Origin: Bin52 sp965213935
Lineage (GTDB): Bacteria; Pseudomonadota; Alphaproteobacteria; Thalassobaculales; Thalassobaculaceae
NCBI GenBank assembly: GCA_965213935.1
Contig: CBDCAO010000012.1
Coordinates: 372,001-436,000, forward strand
Reading direction: 5' to 3'
DNA length: 64,000 bases
Positions 53,178 through 62,939 of this stretch are shown one piece after another. The position numbers and the translations under genes were made by a program. The first letter of the stretch is position 1, and each line of letters starts with the position of its first letter. Below the pieces are notes generated by a model. It was not told where the DNA came from, made no database searches, and saw nothing but the letters and a program-made list of their open reading frames with translations.

Positions 53178-53326
53178 TGCAGGTTCCAGTGCGGGGAATG
53201 GACCCGGCCGAGTGTATCGATGGTTCCGGCGGATGCCAGACCCCGGTCTTGGCCCCTCCCGAAATCTGGTCTACAGGTCAGGCGTCGGCGAACTGGGGCC
53301 GCGAGCGTTTACCGGGAGACTGTCCG

Positions 53327-53548
53327 ATGGCCGAAGTCAGGGTTCTGAGCGAGGTGACGGGAACCGCGTGGAAGATACTGGTACGCGAGGGCCAGGACGT
53401 CGAGACCGACGAGGAACTGATGATCGCCGAGGCGATGAAGATGGAAATCCCGCACTACGCCCCCGCGGCGGGCCGGGTCCGGACTGTCTGCGTCGAGGAA
53501 GGCGCCCCGATCAGCGAGGACGACCTGCTGTTCATCCTCGATACCTGA
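53327..53548 (+). CDS. Biotin carboxyl carrier protein (minimal)
   Basis: The 73-residue protein is just a biotinyl domain, with the biotin-accepting Lys in MIAEAMKMEIPHYAP and the conserved Gly turns before and after. It lacks the N-terminal extension of AccB, so it is a mini-BCCP of the type used by standalone acyl-CoA carboxylases. GGGAG lies eight bases before the ATG at 53327. The biotin carboxylase gene begins 15 bases downstream, so the two are co-transcribed. Confidence 0.9.
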   Translation: MAEVRVLSEVTGTAWKILVREGQDVETDEELMIAEAMKMEIPHYAPAAGRVRTVCVEEGAPISEDDLLFILDT

Positions 53549-53563
53549 CCGGACAGGCGCCCC

Positions 53564-54937
53564 GTGGACAGGGTCCTGATCGCCAACCGCGGTGAAATCG
53601 CCTGCCGGATCATTCGCAGCTGCCGGGCGGCCGGCTACTCACCTGTCGCGATCCACTCCGATGCCGATGCCGGAGCGCTGCACGTCCGCCTCGCAGATGC
53701 CGCACGACGCGTCGGACCGCCGCCGGTGGCCGAGAGTTACCTCGACCAGGACGCGGTACTCGAGGCCGCCCGCGAACTGGACGCGCGGTTCATTCACCCG
53801 GGATACGGCCTGCTGTCCGAGAACGCCGGCTTCGCGCGGCGCGTGATCGGGGATGGGCTGGTCTGGGTCGGCCCCGATCCCGACACCATCGCAGCCATGG
53901 GTGACAAGGACCGGGCCCGTGCGATCGCCGCGGCGGCCGGGGTGCCCGTGCTCGGCGGTTCGCACCGGCTTGACCCGTCGGACACCGAAGCCGTGCTCGC
54001 CGCCGCACACCGGGTCGGGTTCCCCCTGTTGGTCAAGGCGACGGCGGGAGGCGGCGGGATCGGCATGCGCCGTGTCGACGCACCCGACGATCTGGCGGCC
54101 CGGGCGGGATCGATTGCCGGGCTTGCCGGGCGGATCTTCGGTGATGCCGGGATTTTCCTCGAGCGTCTCGTACCCCGTGCCCGGCATGTCGAGGTCCAGG
54201 TCATGGGGTTCGGTGACGGCCGGGTCATTCACCTGTTCGACCGCGACTGTTCGGTCCAGCGCCGGTACCAGAAGGTGATCGAGGAGGCGCCCGCGCCCGA
54301 TCTCGACCCCGGGATCCGTGACGGCCTGGCGCAGGCTGCATGCGCGCTTGCGGCCAGCCAGCGCTACCTCGGCGCAGGCACGGTCGAGTTCCTGGTCGAC
54401 TGCGACACGGGAGAGTTCCACTTCCTCGAGATGAACACCCGCCTGCAGGTGGAACACCCCGCAACCGAGATGATCACCGGTCTCGACATCGTCGCCCTTC
54501 AGCTTGCGCTGGCTGACGGATCGCCAACCCCGCCCGAACCCGACGCCCGCGGTCATGCGATCGAGTGCCGGATCTATGCCGAAAACCCGGCACGCCGCTT
54601 CCTGCCCTCACCCGGGACCCTGGACAGTTTCATCCTGCCGGCCAGGCGTGACGGACTGAGGATCGAGACCGGCTACGAGACGGGAGACGAGATCTCACGC
54701 TGGTACGACCCGCTCATCGCCAAGCTGGTGGTCCACGGGGACGATCGCCCCGCCGCGCTCGCGTGCCTGGCGCATGCGCTATCCGAGGTCGCCATCGAGG
54801 GTGTCGCGACCAACCTCGACCTGCTGCGACAGGTCGTCGAAGATGCGGAATTCCGCGAAGGTCCTGTCGACACCGCCTATCTCGAGCGCGCCGTGGCGGG
54901 CCTGCTTGCCACATCACGCGGCAACGAACGCGGCTGA
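53564..54937 (+). CDS. Biotin carboxylase subunit of acyl-CoA carboxylase
   Basis: The 457-residue ATP-grasp enzyme carboxylates biotin on the carrier encoded just upstream. It starts with VLIANRGEIACRIIRSCRAA and has the Gly-rich loop KATAGGGGIGMR, the metal/ATP segment FHFLEMNTRLQVEHPATEM with the catalytic Glu and Arg, and EAPAPDLDPG. The GTG at 53564 begins the conserved sequence. With the carrier and the divergent carboxyltransferase it makes a full three-part enzyme, separate from the housekeeping acetyl-CoA carboxylase. Confidence 0.92.
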   Translation: MDRVLIANRGEIACRIIRSCRAAGYSPVAIHSDADAGALHVRLADAARRVGPPPVAESYLDQDAVLEAARELDARFIHPGYGLLSENAGFARRVIGDGLVWVGPDPDTIAAMGDKDRARAIAAAAGVPVLGGSHRLDPSDTEAVLAAAHRVGFPLLVKATAGGGGIGMRRVDAPDDLAARAGSIAGLAGRIFGDAGIFLERLVPRARHVEVQVMGFGDGRVIHLFDRDCSVQRRYQKVIEEAPAPDLDPGIRDGLAQAACALAASQRYLGAGTVEFLVDCDTGEFHFLEMNTRLQVEHPATEMITGLDIVALQLALADGSPTPPEPDARGHAIECRIYAENPARRFLPSPGTLDSFILPARRDGLRIETGYETGDEISRWYDPLIAKLVVHGDDRPAALACLAHALSEVAIEGVATNLDLLRQVVEDAEFREGPVDTAYLERAVAGLLATSRGNERG

Positions 54938-55404
54938 AGCGTCGGGCTGGCACGCCCGAGCGTTGCCGGCATCCGCGGCAGACTTGCGCCCTGTTCAAAC
55001 CTTCGTTCCAGCACCCCTGCGCGACCGGCCGTACCCGCGACGCCTTCTCAATGTCCCGAAGGGCAACGCGATGGCCCGCTCCATTCCGGCGGACCACGGT
55101 GACAGCCCCGGGGTGCGACGAATCGCGGTGCACCGGGAAGACGTGCAGCCCGGCGCTCATGCCGCCCGGATACTCCGGATTGTGTGTCGCGCAGCAGGGG
55201 ATCCGTGGGCTCCGGGTCCCGGACCAATCCGCGAGCATCCGGCGTATGGTTCACACCCCGGAAGGCGTCCTCGGCGAATGGCGTCGCGGCTGGAGACCTG
55301 GTCAACCCGCTTGCCTGCCGAAAATCTCTCCCCGACCTGTCGCATCATCGACGGAAGAGCGGCTTCCCGGTCCGGCGTGTGACGGAGTGACCTGCCCGCC
55401 CGGA
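54938..55404. other. Intergenic region between convergent genes
   Basis: About 465 bases between the biotin carboxylase and aminotransferase stops. No conserved frame or strong terminator was recognised. The frames that cross it have no motif or ribosome site. Confidence 0.35.
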
Positions 55405-56778
55405 TCAGGCCCGTGCCGCCAGCGAACTCGACGTTGCGTAGTCGAGATCGTGCGGATGCCCGTCCATGGCACGCCCGATCGCGACCTCGAGACGGTGCAG
55501 GACCTCGTCGATCTCCGCCTCGGTGATGATGAGCGGCGGACACAACCGGATGAAGTTCTTCACCGCGATCAGCACCAGTCCCTCGAGCAGCGCGTTGTAG
55601 CGGATCCGCTCCGCCATTGCGGGGTCCGGCGTCCTGCTGTCGGCTCCCTCGACGATATCGAGCATGTGGTACAGGCCGAGGCCACGGACGTCACCGATGA
55701 CCTCGAGGCGGTCCGCCATTGCGTCGAGGCCGGAACGAAGCCGGTCGCCACGTACTACCGCCTGCTGCGTCAACCCGTCTCGCAGGACGATCTGCAGCTG
55801 TTTCAGCGCCACCGCGGCGGGCAACGGATCGCCCGAATAGGTTCCCGCCCACGGCAGGCCGGCCTTGCCGCGGGCCTGCTCGGCGATAGACCGGGTCGTG
55901 ACCGTGCCGGCGATGCCCATACCCGCGGTCATTCCCTTGCCAAAGGTCACGATGTCGGGGACGACACCGTACTGCTCGAATGCCCACAGGGTACCGGTGC
56001 GCGCCGGTGCGAGCTGCGCTTCGTCCAGCATCAGCAGCGCGCCCCAGCGATCCGCGAGGTCGCGCAGCCCGGGCAGCCATTCCCCGGGCGGGACCACCAT
56101 GCCGCCGGCCACCGGAACGGTTTCGGCCATGATCAGCGCCGGATTGCGGCTGGTCACGTGCTCCATCAGTTCTTCGCTGTGATCCAGGCAGGCAACCTTG
56201 CAGCCGGGATAGGAAAGATTGACCGGGCAGCGGTAGCAGAGCGGGGCGTAGATCGCATTGCGGTGCGACGGCATCAGCAGCGGGCCGAGCTGGGCCTTGC
56301 GCCCGCCGGCGACACTGGTAACCGATTCAGCCGCCAGGCTTCCCCCGTGCAGACCGCGAATGACCGAGATGATGTCGTAGCGCCCGGTCACGCCGAGTGC
56401 CATGCGCATCGCGATCTCGTTGGCTTCCGAGCCGGTGACCGCGAGGTTGACCACGTCGAGTCCGTCCGGAAGCGTGCTCGCCACCAGTTCGGAAAACTCG
56501 ACCAGCCACGGATTGGAATACCAGGACGACTGGTGGACCAGCCTCTCGGCCTGCTCGCGGATGGTTTCGGTCAGTTCGGGGTGACTGTGGCCGAGAACCA
56601 TGCACATCATGCCCGAGGTGAGGTCGTAGTACTCCGTTCCGTCCACGTCCCGCAGCATTACCCCGCGGCCGCTTTCGAACATGATGCGCGGCTCGTAGCG
56701 CCAGCCGTAGACACTGGCCTCGTCCCGCGCCATCAGTTCGTGGTGGGAATTCGAGAACTGGAACCGCTTCTCCGCCAT
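55405..56778 (-). CDS. Class III aminotransferase (aspartate aminotransferase family)
   Basis: The ~457-residue PLP enzyme has class III motifs: VNLAVTGSEANEIAMRMAL, IRGLHGGSLAAESV, the PLP-ring Asp in ALLMLDEAQLAPARTG, and the Schiff-base Lys in VTFGKGMTAGMGIAG. The final GTYSGDPLPAAVALKQL segment is standard. It converts an amine or omega-amino acid to the aldehyde or ketone. A cysteine pair CYRCPVNLSYPGCKVAC in the middle is a little unusual. GGGAGG lies six bases before the ATG at 56778. Beyond it, on the same strand, lie the sulfatase and cyclase genes. Confidence 0.9.
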   Translation of the reverse strand: MAEKRFQFSNSHHELMARDEASVYGWRYEPRIMFESGRGVMLRDVDGTEYYDLTSGMMCMVLGHSHPELTETIREQAERLVHQSSWYSNPWLVEFSELVASTLPDGLDVVNLAVTGSEANEIAMRMALGVTGRYDIISVIRGLHGGSLAAESVTSVAGGRKAQLGPLLMPSHRNAIYAPLCYRCPVNLSYPGCKVACLDHSEELMEHVTSRNPALIMAETVPVAGGMVVPPGEWLPGLRDLADRWGALLMLDEAQLAPARTGTLWAFEQYGVVPDIVTFGKGMTAGMGIAGTVTTRSIAEQARGKAGLPWAGTYSGDPLPAAVALKQLQIVLRDGLTQQAVVRGDRLRSGLDAMADRLEVIGDVRGLGLYHMLDIVEGADSRTPDPAMAERIRYNALLEGLVLIAVKNFIRLCPPLIITEAEIDEVLHRLEVAIGRAMDGHPHDLDYATSSSLAARA

Positions 56779-56896
56779 GCCATGCCTCCCTTCGCCCGGG
56801 CAGCGTTCCCGGAACGCCCGGTGCCCCTGCCCGTCACTGTAGCACCATCGCTTCGCGGGCCGGGAGCGCCCGCGCATCCCCGGCGGGGAGCGGCGA

Positions 56897-58398
56897 CTAC
56901 CCGGCATTCGACGGCCAGGTGGCTTCGCGCTCCCGCGCCCGCTCGACCTGGGAAATGTCGACCTTCGGTGATGGCGGCCAGCCGTCACCGCGCTGCGAAT
57001 TCGGGCTTCGGTGCGGTGCCCACCGGTACGGTCGGTCCGACTTGCCCACGAGACGTCGTCCGTCCAGCCACTCCAGGTCCGGTCCGTACGGTTCGTCGAC
57101 AAGACACGAGGTCAGGCGGTCAAGAACCTCCCCGTGCACCGGGTCGGCCGAGAGATCGGTCATTTCCCCGGGATCGGTCTCGAGGTCGAACAGCTGTCGG
57201 TGGTTTCCGACCGGGTCGTAGATCTGCTTGTAGCGCGTGTCCCGGATCATTCGGGTCAAGTGATCGTCGTTTCCGACCTCGCCGTAGAGGTGGCTGCGGC
57301 GATCCGGTCCAATCATTGAAATTCCATCGACGGACTGCGGACAGCCGATGCCGCAAAGATCGAGCAGAGTCGGCATGGTGTCGGCAAACCCGACCAGCCT
57401 GTCGTCGACCTTGCCCTCCGGGACCCGGTCGTTTCCCGCGTTCGGCATCAGGATCATCGGGATGTCGGCCGAACTCTCGTAGAAGACCCGCTTCGCCGCC
57501 ATGTCGTGGTTGCCGGGCATGTCGCCGTGATCGCTGGTAAACATGACGACGGTGTCGTCGAGCAGGCCTTCCATTCGCAGCGTTCCGATCAGGTAGCGGA
57601 TCTGGTGGTCGATCTGGGTGCAGAGCGCGCAGAAGGCCCGGCGCGCCTCCAGCATCTGCGCGGGCGTGTAGAGGCTGGTGCGACTGAGCACGGCGGAGAT
57701 CGCGTGGGGCAGGGTGTCCCGGTCCCTGGCCCATTCACCAACGTAGGGTTCCTCGACGGGAATGCTGCGGTACAGGTCCATGTAGGTCTGTGGCGGCACC
57801 AGCGGCAGATGCGGGTGCCTGAACCCGAGGTACCAGAACACCGGGCGGGGTGGGTCACGGCGCTTGATCACCCTGGCCATCATCCGTCCGGCCCAGGCGG
57901 TCGGATGGTGAGCCTCGTCGAGATGGCACGGGCGCCAGTGGGACTGGTTGTTCGACATGCCGTGGTCGAACTGGCGGCCCGCCAGGACCTGGTCTCCCAG
58001 GTAGATGTCGTAGTCGTCGAGCGTTCCCCACTGCGAACGCCCCTCGTCATCAAGGATCACCGAATCAAAGCCGATTCTGGCCCGTTGGGGATGGACATGG
58101 AGCTTGCCGACGGCATCGGCCTGGTACCCGGCGTCCTGGAAGACCTGGGCCATGGTGTTGGCGGGCATTCCCAGCTTGTCGTTGAAGTCCCGGTCGCAGT
58201 GCGTGCGCGGCACCTGTCCGGTCATCAGGGTCCGGCGCGCGGGAATGCAGACCGGGCACCCGGAACACGCGTTCGAGTAGCGCGCCGCAGGATGCGATCC
58301 CGTTGAAACCGGGGGTCAGAATGGCCGGCGAACCCGATCTGCTCGACCGACCAATGATCCGCACAGATCTGCAGCACGTTTGGTCGTTCTCTCGTCAT
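56897..58398 (-). pseudogene. Sulfatase/arylsulfatase with a frameshift before the active site
   Basis: A GAGAGG-backed ATG at 58398 starts a typical sulfatase N-terminus (RPNVLQICADHWSVEQIGFA) that, after about 40 residues, goes out of frame near 58285. The next frame resumes with RYSNACSGCPVCIPARRTLM, which contains the formylglycine motif C-I-P-A-R (58233-58247), and then runs uninterrupted to 56897. The later part holds DHGDMPGNHDMAAKR, KLHVHPQ and the rest of the alkaline-phosphatase fold. A one-base indel is enough to explain it, so this may be a recent mutation or a read error in an otherwise complete gene of about 500 codons. The frame from 58225 alone would lack the catalytic Cys. 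Confidence 0.75.
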
Positions 58399-58535
58399 TG
58401 TCGCCTCTCGCCGCGCGCGTGGCACAAGGTCGGTCGCGAACGCCCGACCTGTCCCGCAGCTTCCGGGTTTTCGAACTGCCCGCAAGGTCGCCGTGTCCCG
58501 AGCCCGTCCGGCCCGGGACCGGCGGGGCCCCGATC

Positions 58536-59225
58536 CTATTCGAACAGTGCGACGGCGCGGATCGGACTTCCGGTCCCTCCCCTGATGCGCAGCGGGAACC
58601 CGATGAAGCGGAACCGGCCCCTGCCGATCAGGCGATCCAGATTGGCCAGGCATTCCATGTGGGTGATGCCGCGTTCGGCACAGGCGATGTGCGCCTTGTA
58701 GTTGGGCTCGCCTGCCGGGGCCGGGCTGATCGCCTCGACCCCGAACATCACGATGCCGTGATCGGCAAGCCAGTGGACCGCGTCGACATGCAGGCCCGGG
58801 AAGTCCTCGAGATAGCCCGGTGAGCCGAACAGGCGCTCGTTGACCGCCATGTACAGCAGCACGGTGTCACGCGGCCTGATCTCCTGGCCGGAACGAGCCA
58901 GTGCCTGCTCCATTTCCGGTACCGTGACCTGGTGGCGCAGCGGTACGTCCGACAGGTCGAGGCAGATCGCTTCAGTGTAGAAGTCCTCAAGCGGAACCTG
59001 CTCGATCGACGGCGCGTCAGCGGCAGGGTTGAAGTGGCACGGCGCGTCAACATGTGTCGTCGAGTGATCGCTGATCGACAGTGACAGCGACTTCGACGTG
59101 AAGACGGTATCGCCGGCCCGTTTGACCTCTTCGTGATCATTCCAGACCGTGACGATCACCGGCGGGTGCGACGGGTGGGCCGGGGTGCGGTGATGGATTT
59201 CCCGGCTGAGGTCGATCAGTTCCAT
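58536..59225 (-). CDS. Cyclase family protein (kynurenine formamidase-like)
   Basis: The ~229-residue protein is of the cyclase/formamidase-like metal hydrolase family (Pfam Cyclase). The metal motif is SDHSTTHVDAPCHF (usual form HxGTHxDAPxHF, here with Ser-Thr in place of Gly-Thr). Further family stretches are RPRDTVLLYMAVN, LADHGIVMFGVEAIS and FRFIGFPLRIRGGTGSPIRA. It hydrolyses amide or lactone bonds in relatives; the substrate here is unknown. GGAGAGG lies shortly before the ATG at 59225; a start 14 codons upstream is possible. Sulfatase and aminotransferase genes follow on the same strand. Confidence 0.85.
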   Translation of the reverse strand: MELIDLSREIHHRTPAHPSHPPVIVTVWNDHEEVKRAGDTVFTSKSLSLSISDHSTTHVDAPCHFNPAADAPSIEQVPLEDFYTEAICLDLSDVPLRHQVTVPEMEQALARSGQEIRPRDTVLLYMAVNERLFGSPGYLEDFPGLHVDAVHWLADHGIVMFGVEAISPAPAGEPNYKAHIACAERGITHMECLANLDRLIGRGRFRFIGFPLRIRGGTGSPIRAVALFE

Positions 59226-59617
59226 GAGCCTCTCCAGCGACAGCGTTCGGCCATCCGGCCGCGTCATGCCAATGTGACCGAAGCACGGACCGCATCGTCA
59301 AGCGGTCCTGTCGAGACGAACGGGCGCGCGTTGCCCGGATTGCCCGCGACGCCTCACCACGGCCCGGGCGAAGGCGGAAGGGATGGAGGTCTCACCGATG
59401 GTGCTCTGCCCGTGGTGCGGCCGTGCCGCCCGCACGAGCGCTGCGCACACGCCCGGTCGAAACCGGCACCGGACCGTTCCGGATCCCGGGCCCGCAACCA
59501 CCGAGACCGACATTTGGTCGAAATCCCGGTCTGATCCACCGCAACCCTTTGATTTACAAAAGGTATATGTAAGTCCTCAGCTTACCGTCCGCTCGTGGCA
59601 GGGCGCGAGACACCTGA
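59226..59617. other. Left border of the fic/BREX island
   Basis: About 390 bases that separate the catabolic cluster from the island. The right part becomes A/T-richer. CCTTT-GATTTAC-AAAAGG at about 59545-59562 forms a small imperfect stem. No attachment-site repeat could be proven in the window. Confidence 0.3.
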
Positions 59618-59649
59618 TTGACAGCTGTCAACATTACCGGCCCATCTGC

Positions 59650-59677
59650 TTGCCACGGACCAACATGTCGATATATT
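59650..59677 (+). promoter_or_regulatory. Candidate fic promoter
   Basis: TTGCCA (59650-59655) and TATATT (59672-59677) each match five of six consensus bases, with a 16-base spacer. The -10 overlaps the first TGTCGA operator, so a bound regulator would block RNA polymerase. Confidence 0.5.
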
Positions 59678-59763
59678 CTCCCTGTGTCGACACGTTTGAG
59701 TGAAGTGTCGATGAGATCGACATGTTCGGAACACGTGTCGACGGGAGCAGGATATATCGACAT
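59665..59763. promoter_or_regulatory. Operator array of TGTCGA/TCGACA motifs upstream of fic
   Basis: Six TGTCGA or TCGACA-type elements lie within 99 bases. The outermost pair is a long dyad: ATGTCGATATAT (59665-59676) and its exact reverse complement ATATATCGACAT (59752-59763), the latter running into the ATG. Inside are the palindrome GTGTCGACAC (59684-59693), the inverted pair TGTCGA-TGAGA-TCGACA (59706-59722) and a CGTGTCGACG. A further perfect palindrome, TTGACAGCTGTCAA, lies at 59618-59631. Confidence 0.7.
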
Positions 59764-60847
59764 GGCGTTCGATCCCAATCGCCCCTTCAATGACCTTCAA
59801 AACCTGCCGCCGGCTTCGGAAACCGAGACAAAGGCCATTCTTCGGAGTTGCATTGCCGCGCGCGCGGCGCTGGCGGAACTCCGGGTCTCCGGGAATCTCA
59901 TCCCGAACCAGGCGATGCTGATCAACTCGATCCCCTTGCTTGAAGCGCAGGCGAGTTCCGAGATCGAGAACATCGTGACGACGGCTGACCGGCTGTTTCG
60001 CTATGCCAACGATGCGGCGGGTCGAGCCGACCCTGCCACCAGGGAAGCTCTGCGCTATCGCACCGCCTTGCACCGCGGATTCGAGATGCTGAACCAACGG
60101 CCGGTTTCGACCGCCATCGCGGTCGAAGTCTGTCGAACGATCAAGGGTGTGGAGCTGGACGTTCGCAACACGCCGGGAACGGCGCTGGTGAACGACGCAA
60201 CCGACGAGGTCATCTATACGCCGCCGGAGGGAGAGGACGTTCTCCGGAGCAAGCTGGCCAATTGGGAGCGCTACATTCACGAGGCCGAGGAGATCGACCC
60301 GCTGATCCGCCTTGCGGTGATGCATTATCAGTTCGAGGCGATCCATCCGTTCGTCGACGGAAACGGCCGGACCGGACGTGTGCTGAACCTGCTCTATCTC
60401 GTCGACAAGGGCCTGCTCGACGTTCCCGTCCTTTATCTCAGCCGGCACATCATCCTGAACAAGGCGCTCTACTACCGGCATCTGCTGGAGGTGACGACCC
60501 GACAGGACTGGGAAGCATGGATACTCTTCATTCTGGAGGCTGTCAGAACGACAGCGGAATGGACGACGGCGAAAATCCATGCGATCCGAGAGCTTCTCGA
60601 CGAGAAGGCAGGTGCAATTCGACAGACGATGCCGAAGATTTACTCCCGGGAACTGGCGGAACTGATCTTCGTGCATCCCTACTGCCGGATCAGCGACGTG
60701 GTCAAAGCGGACATCGCCAAGCGCCAGACGGCCGCGATCTACCTGAAAGCGCTTGCAGACGAAGGCCTCCTTGAGGAGATCAAGGCGGGGCGAGAGAACC
60801 TCTACATCAACCCCCCGCTCCTGGCGCTTCTGGCCGAGCGGGCGTGA
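59762..60847 (+). CDS. Fic family protein (AMPylase) with C-terminal winged helix
   Basis: The 361-residue protein has a Fic N-terminal domain, the core motif HPFVDGNGRTGR (catalytic His, ATP-binding loop) at about residues 198-209, and the inhibitory-helix motif S-x-x-x-E-N as SSEIEN at 65-70, so it is a class II, self-inhibited Fic enzyme. A helical region and a probable winged-helix end (ISDVVKADIAKRQTAAIYLK) complete it. Fic proteins transfer AMP to target hydroxyls; many act as toxins or regulators. The ATG at 59762 matches the conserved MAFDPNRPF start and overlaps the last operator arm. The winged helix could bind the operator array; this is inference. Confidence 0.88.
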   Translation: MAFDPNRPFNDLQNLPPASETETKAILRSCIAARAALAELRVSGNLIPNQAMLINSIPLLEAQASSEIENIVTTADRLFRYANDAAGRADPATREALRYRTALHRGFEMLNQRPVSTAIAVEVCRTIKGVELDVRNTPGTALVNDATDEVIYTPPEGEDVLRSKLANWERYIHEAEEIDPLIRLAVMHYQFEAIHPFVDGNGRTGRVLNLLYLVDKGLLDVPVLYLSRHIILNKALYYRHLLEVTTRQDWEAWILFILEAVRTTAEWTTAKIHAIRELLDEKAGAIRQTMPKIYSRELAELIFVHPYCRISDVVKADIAKRQTAAIYLKALADEGLLEEIKAGRENLYINPPLLALLAERA

Positions 60848-61022
60848 GCAAGCACGACAGGGTAGTCTGAGCCGCCCGTCCCGCCGCGTGCCGCGAAGGA
60901 CGCCAAGTTCTTACACCATTGGCTGAGACATGACCGGCAAGCACTTCCCCACCGTCGTGACGTAGAAGGACAACCACTTGTGGCGGATTTCTACTCTCAC
61001 CGATAGAGGAACCTGGAAGCTC

Positions 61023-62368
61023 TCAATCAATGAGACATTTGAACACGCCGTCGGAGACATCCCTGTAGAACTCGATGCTGATCTTGGTCCAGAGATCATC
61101 TGGCAGGTCGTGTAGTTGCCGACGGGCAGATACCGGCATCAGCAAAGTTTGGGCTTGCTTATCGACGGCCAACTCTGCGATTTGAACCGCGTTGGGAACC
61201 GTTTCGATAGACCCACCCAAGTTTAGTGCGCCGGCAATGATGGTGCCGCCGCGCGTGTTGCGCCCCAACAGGGCGCCACACAAGGCCGCAACAACGGGCA
61301 CGCCCAGTCCGCCGCCTGTCTTGTCGGTGTCCATTGGGCGCATCTGAATTGTGAACTCCTCTTCCCTCGGATTGCGGTCGCCAACCAACTGTTTGGCCTG
61401 TGCATAAAGGTTTTGTTCCCCGACTCTGACGCTTTCGCGAAATGCGGGCGGCGTCGGTTGGTTGAGGACTTTGACACCGCTACCGGGACCGCAGGCAACT
61501 TCAATCCTGTAGAGACCAGGACCGGTTTCTCCCGTACCTGGACTGACTCCCCAGACCTGCCCAGGCGGCAACGGATCGCTGTCGATCGCCTCGTCGCTGT
61601 GGAGTTCCGGTGTCGCCACGAACTGCTCAACACCTTCGGGGCCGAGGGTGTAGCTGAAATGGGTATTGCGAAACTCGCTCTTGAACACTCTCTTCTGCTG
61701 TTCCTTGACCCGTCGGCGGGATTCGAGGGCCATTCGGTAGACCCACTCCAAGTCTTCGTCACTGACGTCCATTTCGGGGCCCGGAAATATCAGCTTAAGC
61801 AGGCCGTTGACGGTCTTGTTCACCGCCTCGATGTCGCGGCCGCTCAGCGCGCCCCCTAGATGAACCCGTCCCTGAACCGCAGCCAACCGATTGGTGCTGC
61901 GCAGTCGACTCCAGCATTCGCTCAGGAAGTCGCTGACAAGCCCAAAGTGGTCGGTCAAATGCTCGTCCGGACTCAGCTTCGGATAGTCCCATCCTGCCGC
62001 GTAGGCGTGCAACCGGTCCATGAAAGCGGTGTCGTCGCGCATTTGGGGAGGCATCGGTCCCAACAGGTGTCCGATTCGTTGCTGCTGTTCGACATCGACG
62101 TCGAGATTGCCCACCATGACCAAGCTGCCTTCGGCGCGAATATTCTCCTTGCCACGACTGAACTGACCGGAAGCCATGTATCCCTTCATGATATTAACGC
62201 CGTCCTTCTGGTCGAAGGAGATACCGGCCACTTCGTCGAAGCAGACCACGTCGTACTGACATACCAAGCCCCGCTGGCCGTTCGCGTTGTTGACAAACAT
62301 CTTGGCCACTGTCGCCTTACCGCCTGAAACCAGATGGGCGTAAGGTGAGATCTGCTGGAACAAATGGC
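61023..62368 (-). pseudogene. brxL: BREX protein BrxL, N-terminally truncated and fused to a brxC fragment
   Basis: From 62366 the frame reads HLFQQISPYAHLVSGGKATV and continues through the Walker B segment YDVVCFDEVAGISFDQKDG, the arginine-rich AAA+ part and the Lon-like C-terminal domain (TGGGLGVPVVAALCGALLG, GGTIIAGALNLGGSIETVPN) to a normal end. Full BrxL is about 680 residues. Here roughly the first 220, including the DNA-binding domain and the Walker A GxxGTGKS that should come just before SHLFQQ, are missing. Only a TTG at 62363 could start it, with no ribosome site. BrxL is an AAA+/Lon-like effector of BREX phage defence; this copy should be dead. Confidence 0.85.
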
Positions 62369-62939
62369 TACGATCATCGCATTGTCTTCAGCCACACGTC
62401 CCAGACGTGTGTCTTGCAACTGGCGGGAAATTTCCCCGCTGTGGGTTTCGATGAGGCGCCGGACGTCGGACACCGCTGACGGTTTCTTTTGCAACAAGAC
62501 CTTTCGGGTGACGGTCTCCACATCCGTGTCGGACAGCGAAATACGGATCGTGAAGCGATCCAGCATCTTGCTAAGCAGCGACATTTCGGTGAGAGCGCTT
62601 TGCCCCGCACCCACGATCATCACCCGGCTGTCGAGCTGCTTGGCCACAGCTTCGGCAAGCTCGGTGACGTAGACCGATCGATCATTGGAGTCGCCCACAT
62701 ACTGCTGAACTTCGTCCAGCACGATCAGCGTACAGGGCAGGCGTCCGTCCCGACCGATGCGACCCAGAGCCTCCTTGGCGGTGATTAGGAACTCTTCGGT
62801 TCCGATATCGGACGACAGGGGCGGGAACTGGCTCCTAATCAGCTGTCTGGCCTGGGCTTCGTCGCCTGCAAATCCGGGATCGCAGCCAATGACCGCACGT
62901 GCAATCAGCAGTCGAATGAAGTCAAATGAAACGACATGC
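62369..62939 (-). pseudogene. brxC: Internal fragment of BREX brxC (P-loop protein)
   Basis: About 190 codons of a BrxC/PglY-type ATPase survive: SFDFIRLLIARAVIGCDPGF, the Walker B segment LPCTLIVLDEVQQYVGDSND, QLDSRVMIVGAGQSALTEMS and SLSDTDVETVTRKVLLQKKP. BrxC is normally ~1,200 residues. The 5' part with Walker A ends at the inverted repeat near 62940, and the 3' part is cut at about 62369, where brxL sequence begins in another frame. brxC lies upstream of pglX, pglZ and brxL in type 1 BREX, so one internal deletion explains the junction. Confidence 0.85.

Noticed and set aside
59515..59565. Possible tRNA 3' end / phage attachment site at the left border of the fic-BREX island
   Set aside because: The T-arm-like stretch does not pair properly and no second copy (attR) is in the window, so an att site cannot be supported.
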